DNA of 64,000 nt from Blasia pusilla (taxonomy: Eukaryota > Marchantiophyta > Marchantiopsida > Blasiales), in the NCBI GenBank assembly GCA_050084515.1, contig CM114272.1, forward strand, positions 54,560,001 to 54,624,000, given 5' to 3'. A program made the translations under genes and the position numbers. Every line of letters begins with the position of its first letter. The first letter of the stretch is position 1. Shown piece after piece: positions 48,895-58,939 of the stretch. Below the pieces are notes generated by a model that saw only the letters and a list, made by a program, of their open reading frames with translations, was not told where the DNA came from and searched no databases.

Positions 48895-50480
48895 CAAAGA
48901 GAGAATATGAGAGAATGAGAGAGTGAGAGAGCTTCATGGGAGAGCTCGCTGGTCACTCGCTGTTTTTTCAGGTTGGGGACCGTATTCCCCGTTCAGCGGC
49001 TCATGGGAGTGCTCACTGGAGCAAGGGCTGCTTTCATTATTCTTTGCAGTTGCCGATTTTTTGTGTGGAAGAGTGGCGCGCGGATGCGCTGCCCAATTTT
49101 TGATAGGGATTGAGTATGGGGGCGGGTTGCCCTATGCTGGTGCTCTCGGGAGCACCATGTAGCTCGCTGATTTGTATTTTTACAGATCTTACATTTTTGT
49201 TGGGAGAAATCAGCGCGGGGGCGTTGCCGAATTTTGTGTAGGAGAAAGAGACATTGGGCTTTACGACAGTCCCTGTCAGTTTTTACTGAAATGTCCTATT
49301 CTAAATATTTTTTGATGCTGGCGTAGATCGTGAAGATGTGCACGCTGTGCAACAAACAGTGCGCAATTTGGAGTTGCGAGCAAAACGTTATGGTCAATCT
49401 TGTAAAGCTGCCATTGCTAGGCGATTTTTAGGGTTAAATTGTGCAAACCCTAAATCAGCCGCCACACCGGCGGCGGCCGTCGCCATCATAGTCACCGTCG
49501 CCGTCGCGGTCGACGGTCAACCATCACAATCAACGGTCAATCGTCACCATCATCAGTCGGCCGTCACCATCAGCGGTCAACCGTCACTGTCAACGGTGCA
49601 CCGTCCATTGTCCACCCTTTGGGTGCCATTGCCGCCATTACGGAGTGGAGGGTCTTCCACGACGTTCGTTGATTCCTTGACTTGCATTGCCACCACGTAC
49701 TTTGTTTTGGCCACCACCGTCATCGCAATTTCTTCATCAACCTGTGATGGCAGATGACCTCTGGTTATGGTGTTTGAGTTTTGATTTCATGCTGCTATGT
49801 TGTGATTGGTAGCCGCCGACGACGATCGATCGCGTATCGTGCCGCGGACGCCGTGAAGCCGCAACGCGTCGCCGATTGCTACGCCGTGCCGCTCGTGGCC
49901 GCACCGCACCGTCTCGATTGCGGAGCCGCACCGTCATTGTGGAGCAGAGTGTGGGATTATTATTGATTGAGGAGGGTATGCCGCCGAGTGCCCCATCCCA
50001 CCATCGAGGGCCGTGCCGTTCGTAGCCGTTGCGTCGCCGCAACGCCGCACCGTTCCGCCGGGACCGCATCGTCTATCGAGGAGTTTTGAGCAAAGATCAT
50101 CGACGGGAGGAGTATGACTTGCTGATTGGAGGAGTTGTCTCCACGATCAAGTTGGGGTTAGATTTGCGATTCTTTGAGGAGCGACATCGACATGTGTTCA
50201 GGTTACCCATTCTGGTCCTTTACCCTGCACGTGTGAGGGATTATGGGATTTATTTGGGGATATTGGGTGTGTGGATGCTGAGAGCATCATTTATGTATGT
50301 GGTTTAGGGGACATAGACCTGTGTGGGATGTCCGGAGTTGAGGGTAGGTTGTCGATGAGATGATAGCCTGGTCGATTTGCCGCACCACGCCGTGTGTTGC
50401 CGCACCTTACACGTCTCGGGGAGAGAGAGTGTAGATCGAGTGCCGCATGTTTTGGATGAGTGATTGAGGGATTCCTCACG
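48895..50480 (+). other. Untranslated leader of the gypsy element
   Basis: No coding frame with a recognisable domain. It holds purine-rich GAGAGA words next to A1, a perfect hairpin TGGTGCTC-tcgg-GAGCACCA (49138-49157), and a region dominated by CGTCA/CGGTCAACCGTCAC repeats (about 49480-49610), then GC-rich CGCCG words. No standard tRNA-Met primer-binding site follows A1. The hairpin's TGGTGC would pair with a tRNA ending GCACCA, which is speculative. Confidence 0.6.
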
Positions 50481-51822
50481 AGGTTCAGAGTGATCAGGTG
50501 AGAGGGGCACGAGGGTCATCACAGAGTCCGTTCGGGACTTTGAGAGGCGAGGTGGTGAACCCGAGAGTAGCTCTAGAGGTTTTACGCGGAGTGGCGCGAG
50601 GTTCCGAGGGTCTCCACGTGAGGGACCACCTCGACCTCCTTCTGTGTCATCGTCAGACAAGGGGGAGGGTGTAGAGGAGTTTGTGAGCACATCGCCACAC
50701 ATTGTGAGTGGTCCTTCGAGTTGGGCGTACGAGATGGACGACCGGGGTAGAGGACCGCGCAGGTTTTCAGGTGCAGTAGGCACGATTGAGTTGCACGATT
50801 TTATAGCAGAGTTTAGGAGTTGGTGCGGATCCCAACGGGCCAGGAACTCTAGAGAGTTCAACCCATTTACAGCATGGAACGGTATGTTCTAGCATTTAGA
50901 GGGGGCGCCCATGGACGATTATCATGAGTTCTCTCAGAGATATGCATGTGAGATCGAGGCGTGGAGGCTCTACTATGACCCACATTATGTGTCATGGACG
51001 GAGCCGTTCCCAGATGAGGAGGAGGAGTCAGGAGAGGCTACTGCCTCTTCCACTAGTGATGTTTAAAGAGGGGTCACTCGCACGGGAGCAGTAGCACCGT
51101 CTAGTCGGGTTCGTCCTAGGTTCAACCCTCTGGTTGAGTTCTTTGCTGAGTTGAGGGCGAGCTACCAGGGGGTACGGACGGAGAAGTTGCGGAGCATCCA
51201 CGACTTCCACAGGCGCCCGGGTGAGAGTTTGCGTGAGGCTTACACTCGCTTGCGCCGGTTGATCAACGTCACTCAAGGGGTGACAGAGGCTCAGGCTATC
51301 CAGTCATGGTACGCGATGCTGGACCGGACCCTGCGAACACGGGTGCGAGAGGGGGTGCTTCTTATGAACACCTCCCCTACGTTGAGAGATGTTTTTAGGA
51401 CTGCCAAGAACATTGAGGGCAACATGGTGGAGGAGAGCGTAGCCACCATGGGTTCTGGCGAGCGATCCACGATTGTCTGCACCACTGTGCAAAGAACGTG
51501 ATTCCGAGATAGGTCGACTGTGGCACCACGAGCTCAGGGAGGATACCGGGAGGCCGTGCCACAGAGACCTGCTCCTTCATATGCGGCTCAGCAGCAGCCG
51601 CCTACTATTACTTGTTGGTCATGTGGTGGAGCCCATCATCGCGCGATTGCACTCGTCGAGGGTCATGGGCGTGTGCCTCAAAGATGGAGGAGGAGATGGT
51701 CTTTGCACTGTGGGGTTCTCAGTGTGACTATTGTCGAGGTATGGTCATACACGCGCCAGGTGTTTGATTTACATCCTGAGTTACGTCGGACCGAGGGCGA
51801 GAGAGGGCACCAGATCGAGTAG
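50480..51822 (+). pseudogene. gag (capsid/nucleocapsid) of the gypsy element, interrupted
   Basis: One phase is protein-like from about 50490 to 51645, broken by TAG at 50890, TAA at 51064 and TGA at 51499. It starts with a basic Arg/Ser/Gly stretch. Then comes a Retrotrans_gag-like core with FHRRPGESLREAYTRLRRL (51200s), the usual pattern in which gag ends a helix with a 'GES...Y..R...L' block. A nucleocapsid zinc knuckle CWSCGGAHH starts at 51613. Its last Cys is in another phase after a one-base shift near 51645, where CTRRGSWACASK continues. The minus-strand copy at 59 kb is homologous to this part. Confidence 0.75.
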
Positions 51823-52824
51823 CGGTCCGGGTGGGCCTAGAGATCGTGCACAGGTGGTCCGTTGGGGGACGAGAGCTGGAGTTGCTCGGACGGGGTGGTG
51901 GAGCTGCCGTGGAGGAGGTAGAGTACCACCATCTAGAAGCGCCGAGGAGATGCCGGATGAGGTGGGATGGTGCCGATCTGATAGCTAGAGGAGCAAATTG
52001 CCGCTATGGCATTGAGGTTACCCGATGCCGGATCCGTGGCATCGACATCATATGGAGCAGCCAGAGATCTGGAGGATCCTGGATGGATGTGCGGGGTTGC
52101 TCAGATGGAGGCCGCCGTAGTTGTGATGCGTGGAGCAGCCGCAGAGTTGGATCCACAGCGAGGGGAAGCCAAAAGACAGACTAGGCTTCCTCAGTCTTTC
52201 ACGTTGTCCAAAGCGATGAGGACCCCATCGATGGGTCCTCATCAAAGTTCCTGGAGAGTTGGTAATGTTGTTGGTGTGCAAGCACGGAGGGCGATGGGAG
52301 AAGCGAGTGCGACGACTCCTATTGTTGATGCTCAAGAGGGGCATGTGTCGAGCACGTTGTTGGGGGCGGCCACCGTTGTATACCGCACTCTTTTATTTTC
52401 TGCTTCCGATGTTATGACGTTGGGGGGTACGCCCGCCGAGGCTTTTCGGCTGGCCGCTTCACTATGTGAGCGCGGAGTTGGAGTTCTTGCATCATGTTCA
52501 GAGGTGATTGCAGAGGAGGTGATGGACTTGCCCTTGGAGCGGATGCTCGGGCCGTCCACGTTAGATTCATGGCAGGCTGCGGCTGCTAGGATGGCGGAGA
52601 CGCCCGCTAGACCCGCGATAGAGCGTGCCATGGCTTCTCCTGGTGTTGTGTTGCTGGATAACCAAGGAGAGGTCTTCCAGTTGGTGAGTCCTGGAGGTAG
52701 AGCTTTTAGTCCGCAACGCGTCTTGTTGGATTCAGGAGCGCAACCCTTGATGTTGGGGAAAGCGTCATTCAGAGGATTGGGCTTGACGAGAGCCGATGTG
52801 GAGCGTTGTCCATTTCGGATCTGA
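51646..52824 (+). pseudogene. Linker and aspartic protease of the gypsy element
   Basis: After the frame change at the zinc knuckle, protein-like sequence continues with a CDYCRGM pair of cysteines, then passes into the open frame 52006-52824. The retroviral-type protease signature is RVLLDSGAQPLMLG at about 52717-52758. The catalytic triplet is Asp-Ser-Gly at 52729, the usual D-S/T-G of pepsin-like retroelement proteases. Upstream of it lies an Ala/Arg-rich region without a known domain. The frame closes at 52822, shortly after the active site, and coding sense resumes in other phases, so the protease is truncated by mutation. The role would be polyprotein processing. Confidence 0.65.
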
Positions 52825-53341
52825 GACATCCTTGGGTGGAGCGAAGTACCACCAAGATATATCACCCGACAAGAGGTCGTGGTGAGGATTCGCCGAGACA
52901 TCCTCGATTAGTCCGTGGTGCGCGCCAAGGCAATAGTGAGCGATGCGAGTCCTACAACGTCTTGGTTGGTGGAGCGATGTTATACCCGATGGGGTTTTCC
53001 TGGATTCTTGGGAGGAGTCGCATCCTGAGACCAGGATGGCAGTCAAGTGATGGGCGCCTTAGCTCATTAACCTTTAGATTCACAGGTGCAGTGATCGAGC
53101 AACGGCCATGAGAGATGGCGACCTTAGCAGCATTTAGCAGTGCCTTCACTTGGCCTAGTGATTTGATTGAGGACATGTCCATGCAGAGGATACTCCGTTC
53201 GACATTTCTATGGAGAGGAGTGTTATGGTAGCTGCATCATTCCGTGGAGGAGAGGTGCGCTGTGGGGCTCGGCGAGGAGCTTCAACGATTAGCAGATGAG
53301 CACGTGCGCACCGCGTGGAGCGAGTCGTTTTGCACTAGAGC

Positions 53342-54420
53342 GTGACGGGTCGAGGAACCCGAGGTAGCGAGGAGTGCTACGATGACACCCTTGGATACCA
53401 CACCCATTGTGTGGTGTATCCGGAGGAGGGTATTCGAGTGTTAGATCTCTTTGGAGGGATTAGCACCGGGTTAGCTTATGCATTTTGCGTGTGCGAGAGT
53501 GCAAGTACAAAGAGCACTGTATGTGGAGAGTGATGATGTTGCAGGCGCGTCTCACTCGACATGTGGCGCAATTACGCCTATGTTTTCCCGACTTATTTAT
53601 GCGTCCGCGATCTGAGAGTACGAGTTCCCTACCGAGGATATTTTGTTGTTGGGCGCAGGACTTAGAGCGGTAGGGACCATTGATTTGGTCATTGCCGGTT
53701 GGCCATGTCAGGGCCAATCGAGTGCCGGACGAGGCAGCGGGTTGGCTGACACTCGGTCCAGGTTGTTTTGGGAGATGTTGAGGGTCTTACGGCAATTGCA
53801 GGAGCACCAGTCTCGTTCTCCAGCCTACATTTTGGAGAATGTGCCGATCTTAGGAGACTCAGTCACGAGTCGTGGACGAGTGCTCATCAGTGCGTGCTTG
53901 GATCGGCCCAAGAGTGTTCTTGGATGCGGCGAGTGTAGGTTCTAGAGCCCATCGCCCGCGTCTATGGTGGACCAACTTGGTGCCCCATGCGGTGTTATGG
54001 AGGGCGTATGCCAGAGTGGAGCGCCCCTCCCCTTTGTTAGTGGATTCCATTCTGGATTCAGGTCGTCGATCACAGGCAGTGAGGCACGATGATCGACCAC
54101 CGCCGCGGGTCAACGGGGTAGGCAGCGCATGGGGCGCCTTGCCCACGTTTGTGAGTTTTCCGCTTCCTATGCATACAAGGAGGCGGTCCTGGCTTAATTT
54201 GGGATGACCAGGTTCAGCGGTTGGTGGAGCCCAACGCCGACGAGAGAGAGCGAGCGATGGGATTTCCCACAAGAGTGACGGCAATACCATCAGTGTCAGA
54301 GGCATCACAACGCCATGTCTTGGGTCAGCGATGGACTGAATCGCTTGACATGGATCTCGGCTTGGGGCTGGGTGAGCGTCGTATGAGATCGCGACAGATC
54401 ACGGCCGGTTGCGTTAGTGA
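53342..54420 (+). pseudogene. C5-cytosine DNA methyltransferase domain (DNMT3-like) within the gypsy element
   Basis: Six motifs of C5-methyltransferases occur in canonical order. I: VLDLFGGISTGLA at 53438 (cofactor loop). IV: GWPCQGQSSAGRG at 53697 with the catalytic Cys codon at 53706. VI: YILENV at 53826. VIII: GSRAHRPRLWWTNL at 53935. IX: DERERAMGFPTRVTA at 54239. X: QRHVLGQRWTESL at 54308. AHRxRLWWxNL and ERxxGFP...RHxLGxxW are closest to DNMT3 proteins. Plant DRM enzymes have the motif order rearranged, so this is not DRM-like. The phases are 2, 0, 1, 2: at least three frameshifts plus stops break the domain. It sits between protease and RT in the same orientation as pol. I recall retrotransposon-borne DNMTs reported in dinoflagellates and charophyte algae. 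Confidence 0.85.
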
Positions 54421-54784
54421 GCCCCATGCCTACCGAGACAAATGGTGGAGGCGTGGTGGGGCGAGACCCGAGGAGATCTACGCACCAGGGGAGATCGGGA
54501 GAGACACCCTTGGACTTCTTGGGATGTTTTGAAGGTACGCAAGGAAATGATAGCCATAGCATCGAGCGTGGTTTCGGGCATTGCATGTGGAGGAGATCAG
54601 AGTTTGCAGTTGGCTGTAGGAGAGCGGCCGAGTGTTGTTGTTTGAGACGGGGTTGCACCATAGCAACCACCGATACCCGCGCAGGAGAGTCCTACCGTAG
54701 TCACGATGGAGACTTGGGAGCCAGATATGGGCCCTAAGTTGACAGGAGTTCCTCAGGAGTTATAGGAGCTGCTTTGCGTTTAGC

Positions 54785-55708
54785 ATGGAAGATTTGGGTA
54801 CGCTGAAGGGACAGGGGATTCGCATTGAGTTGTCGAGTGATATGCCAATCTTCCGACAATCCTACAGGTACAGTGATATGGAGAGGGCTCTGATTCATAG
54901 TAGGAGCCAAGACTTGGTCGGAGCACGACTAGTGGAGATGTCGCATGGGGAGTATGCATCTGCCACTGTCATGCCCGCCAAGAAGGATGTGCATGGCAAC
55001 TGGACGGATAGGCGGATGTGTGGGGATTACCGACCTATCAATCGGCAGACGAAGTCCGATAGGTATGCCATGCCCACCCTTGAGGAGATATTTTATGCGA
55101 TTGGTCACGCAAAGGTCTTCAGTTCATTGGATTTGCAAGCCAGATACCATCAGCTGCCTATCAGATTGGAGGACAGGCAGAAGACGGCATTTTGGGGCAT
55201 CGATCCTCACGGGAAGGATTGTTTGTACTAGTGGCGGTTCTTACCATTTGGGTTAAAGAACGCCCCGGCTGAGTTTCAGAGGGTCATGGATAGGATCTTG
55301 GCTGGTCTGGATTTTGCTAGGTGTTATATTGATGACATCGTAGTCTTTAGCGCCACGGTTGAGGAGCATAAGCAACATCTAGAGGAGGTGTTTCGACGAT
55401 TGCAATTACATGGGCTGAAGCTACATCTAGGCAAGTGCAAGTTCTTCTATGACCAGATTGAGTACTTGGGTCATACGATATACCCAGGGGGCCTTGGTGT
55501 TCAGCAGACGAAGGTAGAGGCTATCTCACGCATTCCACGCCCTACAAATGTGAGCCGTGTTCGCGCATTCATGGGATTGGCAAACTTCTGTCGGCGATAC
55601 GTCAAGGGATTGATTCGATTGCGGCCACCGACCTTGCTGACCAAGGTGGATCACGAGTGGCACTGGGGGATGAGCGGAGCGAGCATTTCGATTGCTCAAG
55701 GAGGTTGA
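54785..55708 (+). pseudogene. Reverse transcriptase of the gypsy element
   Basis: One phase runs through 54785-55708 with a single stop (TAG at 55229). It has the Ty3/gypsy RT blocks: MCGDYRPINRQT, FSSLDLQARYHQLPI, WRFLPFGLKNAPAEFQRVMD just after the stop, and the catalytic CYIDDIVVF at 55322. Then KLHLGKCKFFYDQIEYLGH and RAFMGLANFCRRYVKGL lead into the RNase H connection. Apart from the stop the domain is complete. The stop replaces the residue before WRFLPFG, which in relatives is normally Glu or Gln. It copies the element's RNA into DNA. Confidence 0.9.
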
Positions 55709-56285
55709 CGTCCGCACCCATCTTGAGGAGACCGATCAGGGGGCGTCCTTTCCAATTGCACACAGATTGGAGCATGTTGGGGCTTGGAGTGGTGCTCACC
55801 CAGCATGATGATTAGGGTAGAGAGTTCGTGGTGGCTTACGCTAGCCGCTCGAACAACGCTGCAGAGGCAAAGTGCGGCTTTCGTATGAGGGTGAGTGCTT
55901 GGTCGGTGTGGCTCTCACGCATTTCAGGTGTTACTTATTCGGCAACCCCTTTACCATCATCATCGATCATCAACCACTGAAGTGGTTGATGGAGTCCGAC
56001 AAGCCTACAGAGAAGCTTGCAAGATGGGCTCTGTTGTTGCAGGAGTATGATTTTCAGGTGGTACATAGACCTGGGATGCTCAACCAGGATGCAGATGGGT
56101 TGAGTCGTAACCCATGCCCGAGTCAACGAGATGCGACTGGAGCTCGATGGCATGGAGAGAGTGATGAGGAGTCGGTGCCAGGATGGCACGCGTCAGCCTA
56201 TTTAGGCATGTTGGCTATGGAGAGCCGTGAGTGTGGAGACCGATGGCGAGGTCCAGTGGAGAGTCCTTGGATCCCGAGGCGGTGA
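55709..56285 (+). pseudogene. RNase H of the gypsy element
   Basis: A frameshift near 55690 separates RT from the RNase H N-terminal part, where the coding sense is poor. The open frame 55872-56285 carries the usual C-terminal blocks: ECLVGVALTHFRCYLFG, IIIDHQPLKWLM, RWALLLQEYDFQVVHRPG and NQDADGLSR. The last includes the conserved Asp-Ala-Asp of gypsy RNase H. The first catalytic Asp region lies in the damaged stretch. It would remove RNA from RNA-DNA hybrids during reverse transcription. Confidence 0.8.
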
Positions 56286-56412
56286 GGACACGACAAGTGG
56301 CGAGATATTCATGATGATGGAGTAGTCTTAGAGTACCTTCGTCTTGGCACCTTGCGAGCACCATGGATGCTAGAGAGCGGGATCGGATCCTACAGCGGGC
56401 CAGACGGTTCCG

Positions 56413-57743
56413 TTGGGAGGGGACACATGTTTTGAGGGTTTGGGAGGATGGCAGAGTACGCGTAGTGCCGCATCCTTCGCAGAGAGCACGACTAGTGCAA
56501 AGCATGCCCACGAGGAGTTGGGTCACTTTGGGGTGAAGCGGACGTATAGCTTGCTCCGATTCAGTATTGGTGGCGAGGCATGCAAACCGGCGTTCAACGA
56601 TTTGTTGCCAGGTGCATGGTGTGTGATCGGGTCTGAGCATCGTTCAATGCTCCGACTCCACAGTTGCATCCATTACCGATCATGGGCTTAGGGTATTGAT
56701 GGAGTTTGGATTTTGCAGGACCTTTGCCCTTGACGGAGCGCCTCAGTCGTTATGTGTTGGTGATGGTCGAGCACTTCTCGAAGTGGATCGAGTTGGTTGC
56801 ATTGCCTGACAAAGCAAGTGAGGGAGTAGCTTATGCCTTCCTTGACAGAGTGCTGAGTCATTATGGCGCACCGGTTGAGGTGTTGACAGACCAGGGTACC
56901 GAGTTTCGTGGTGAGTTCCAGGCCTTGTGTGATCAGGCGCTCGACCACCCGCCGCGACCGCGAGATCATCCCGAGGCGGATGGATTAACGGAGAGAGTTG
57001 TGCAGACGGTGAAGAGGGATTTACGCAAGTATGGCTTGCAGAGAGGTCACCTAGGAGATTGGGACCTCCAGTTGCCATGGTTGGCGATGGGATACAGATT
57101 CAGCAGGCAGGCATCCTTAGCATCTTTTTCACCGTACTTGCTACTTTATGGCCGAGAGCCAGATTTACCTACGGCCATTCGTCGAGATGCTGGTGAGGTG
57201 CTGAACCTTGATGACCCAGATGTATGGGTGCGAGCATGTTCTCAGAGGGCTGAGTTATTTCGGAGAGTGGTGCCCATGGCGTTCGAGAACTTGGCGATTG
57301 CACAGCATCGGGATACGTTGAGGTATGCGACTATTCGAGGTGGTGGTTATCGACCAACTATTCGGAGGTTTCATCAGGGAGATTATGTCTACTTGCAGCA
57401 GATGGCACCGAGGACGTTGGATGTGACTTCAGGACGCACTATCCTTAGAGTGCGTGACATTTTGCCATTGGGTGTTCTCTTGCTGGAGGGACGCGATGGT
57501 ATGGTATGGAAGGACCATGTGCGTAATTGTGCGCCATGTCACCTTCCTAACATTGATGGTACAGTAGATCCGAGCTTAGCAGTAGTTCATGCAGGCTTGC
57601 ATTGTATGTTGTGTGGTTCTGCCCGTGGTGCGGCCACGATGCTAGTCTGTGATGGATGTTCGAGAGGATGGCATATGGCATGTTTGACGCCACCTCTCAC
57701 TAGGGTTCCTCAGGGACGATGGATGTGTCCCAGATGTTCATAG
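56413..57743 (+). pseudogene. Integrase with C-terminal PHD finger (gypsy element)
   Basis: An HHCC-type zinc region is spread over two phases: HEELGHFGVKRTY at 56507, and a CMVC pair in another phase near 56612. The frame 56706-57743 (345 codons) is intact and holds the DDE core: Asp in MDFAGPLP (residue 2), Asp in LTDQGTEF (62) and Glu in DGLTERVVQ (96). The last two are 33 residues apart instead of the usual 35. The C terminus is not a chromodomain but a C4HC3 PHD finger at residues 300-345: CMLC, LVCDGC, GWHMAC and MCPRC (57603-57740). PHD fingers usually bind histone H3 tails, so this domain could direct integration. The frame begins without its own ATG, as expected within a polyprotein. 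Confidence 0.88.
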
Positions 57744-57924
57744 AGAAGGTAGTTCTACATTCCGACTTGTGTCTGTGATATGGATGACAAGGAGGCGACT
57801 AACGATGGGGCCACATGAGCACCCGATCTTCTTGCTCTTAGCGTCCGAGAGATGTATGTCATGGTAGGTAGGGATAGATGGCTATCTGGAGTTAGAGGGA
57901 CCTAACCACCAGCTAGGGGGGCGA
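57744..57924 (+). other. 3' untranslated part with polypurine tract
   Basis: Non-coding DNA between the PHD-finger stop and B1. It ends in AGCTAGGGGGGCG, a polypurine tract that abuts B1 rather than A2. In LTR elements the tract primes plus-strand synthesis directly upstream of the 3' repeat, so the repeat made by reverse transcription should start with B. Confidence 0.6.
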
Positions 57925-58696
57925 TTGGAGATATTTTGGTACTTCTTGTCTCGTTGTTTGGATGCCATGAGTTAGCATGGGATCATGCGTGTTTGTGTGT
58001 GTGTTCGGTGACAGCGATGTATGTTGTGTAGCGATGTGTATGCGCACGACAGTTGTCACGTCTTTTAGGATAGATCGGTGGGATCTAATAGAGTGCCTTC
58101 ATGAGTAGTGGAGGACACGCTTGATGGAGGTCGAGGGTGACTCTTTGAGGCCCTTGGAAACCTGAGATAGCAGGTTTCCCCTTCGTTTCGGCTCATTTGG
58201 AGCCATATTGAGGAACTTACTATTTTAGGTAAGTATCATTTTGAGTATTTGATCGACTTACTATTTTTGGTAAGTGGCCCTTGACCTCCTACATCAGGTC
58301 AAGAGCCAAGGAGGTGACTTGGGAGAATAGGTTACCATGGAGAGAGCTTGGGAGAGGGGAGGGGTATACCTCAAGGAGAGAGAGCTTGAGAGCTCATTCT
58401 CTCTTTGTTGAACCTCTTGGCATGAGGCGGCGGAGCTATGATACCTCGCCTTGTGAGTGTAACCCAAGCCTCTCATTAGGAGAGTGGGTTTGGTTTGACA
58501 TGAGAGAGAGTGCACACCTTTGAGAGCTATGTTGTGAGATGGTGGAGAGAGAGATTGGATCTTACTTTATTGGAGATATTTTGGTACTTCTTGTCTCGTT
58601 GTTTGGATGCCATGAGTTAGCATGGGATCATGCGTATTTGTGTGTGTGTTCGGTGACAACGATGTATGTTGTGTTGCGATGTGTATGCGCACGACA
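57925..58696 (+). repeat. Right-hand repeats B1 - gt - A2 - B2 of the gypsy element
   Basis: B1 is 57925-58051, A2 is 58054-58569 and B2 is 58570-58696. B1 and B2 are both 127 bp, start TTGGAGATATTTTGG, end GCGCACGACA and differ at three positions. Between B1 and A2 stand two bases, GT, giving GACA-gt-TGTC. A2+B2 together form a complete repeat equal to the solo LTR at 29934-30571. With A1 on the left, the whole element has split direct repeats. Confidence 0.88.
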
Positions 58697-58750
58697 CCCT
58701 AAACCCTAAGCCCTAAGCCAAAAATCCTATACCCTAAACCCTAAACACCT
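58697..58750. repeat. Telomere-like repeat, right part of the interrupted array
   Basis: CCCTAAACCCTAAGCC-type units continue the array that ends at 48379. This shows the gypsy element was inserted into it. Confidence 0.8.
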
Positions 58751-58939
58751 TTTGATTCAAAAGGCGCGACGCGGGCCCGACAAAAAAATAGGGCCGGGCA
58801 TGATGCGCACTGGCCGGAAAAGGGCGGATTGCTCGGTGTGCACAGGCCTAGATGTGGGCCATGGGCAACGTAGGCTCATGGAGCCCGCACTCGCGCCCGC
58901 ATGGACATGTCCGTCCGTGGACACGGATTTTGTCCCCGT
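58751..58939. other. GC-rich segment, unrecognised
   Basis: Rich in GGGCC and GGGC words with no recognisable frame. A related but AT-richer version of its GACATGTCC...CCCGTGCAACC words occurs near 28.25-28.31 kb, so it is probably a dispersed repeat fragment. It joins the truncated end of the inverted gypsy copy. Confidence 0.45.

Larger units (their letters stand above)
48380..58696 (+). mobile_element. Ty3/gypsy retrotransposon carrying a DNA methyltransferase and a PHD finger
   Basis: The 10.3-kb element is flanked by telomere-like DNA, with CCCT directly before and after it. Order: partial repeat A1 (48380-48894), GC-rich leader, gag with zinc knuckle, aspartic protease, C5-cytosine methyltransferase, reverse transcriptase (YIDD), RNase H, integrase (zinc region and DDE core), PHD finger, a purine tract (AGGGGGG at 57915-57921), B1 (57925-58051), gt, A2 (58054-58569), B2 (58570-58696). 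The ends TGTC...GACA are inverted. A1 and A2 differ by roughly 2-3 % by eye and B1 and B2 at three positions, so insertion is fairly recent. Stops and frameshifts break every coding part, so it is not autonomous as it stands. Confidence 0.93.

Noticed and set aside
50304-50861. 185-codon minus-strand frame
   Set aside because: Antisense of the basic N-terminal part of gag in a GC-rich region.
52332-52901. 189-codon minus-strand frame
   Set aside because: Antisense of the protease-bearing plus-strand frame, with no domain of its own.
53859-54308. 149-codon minus-strand frame over the methyltransferase region
   Set aside because: It is the antisense shadow of motifs VIII-IX of the plus-strand methyltransferase.
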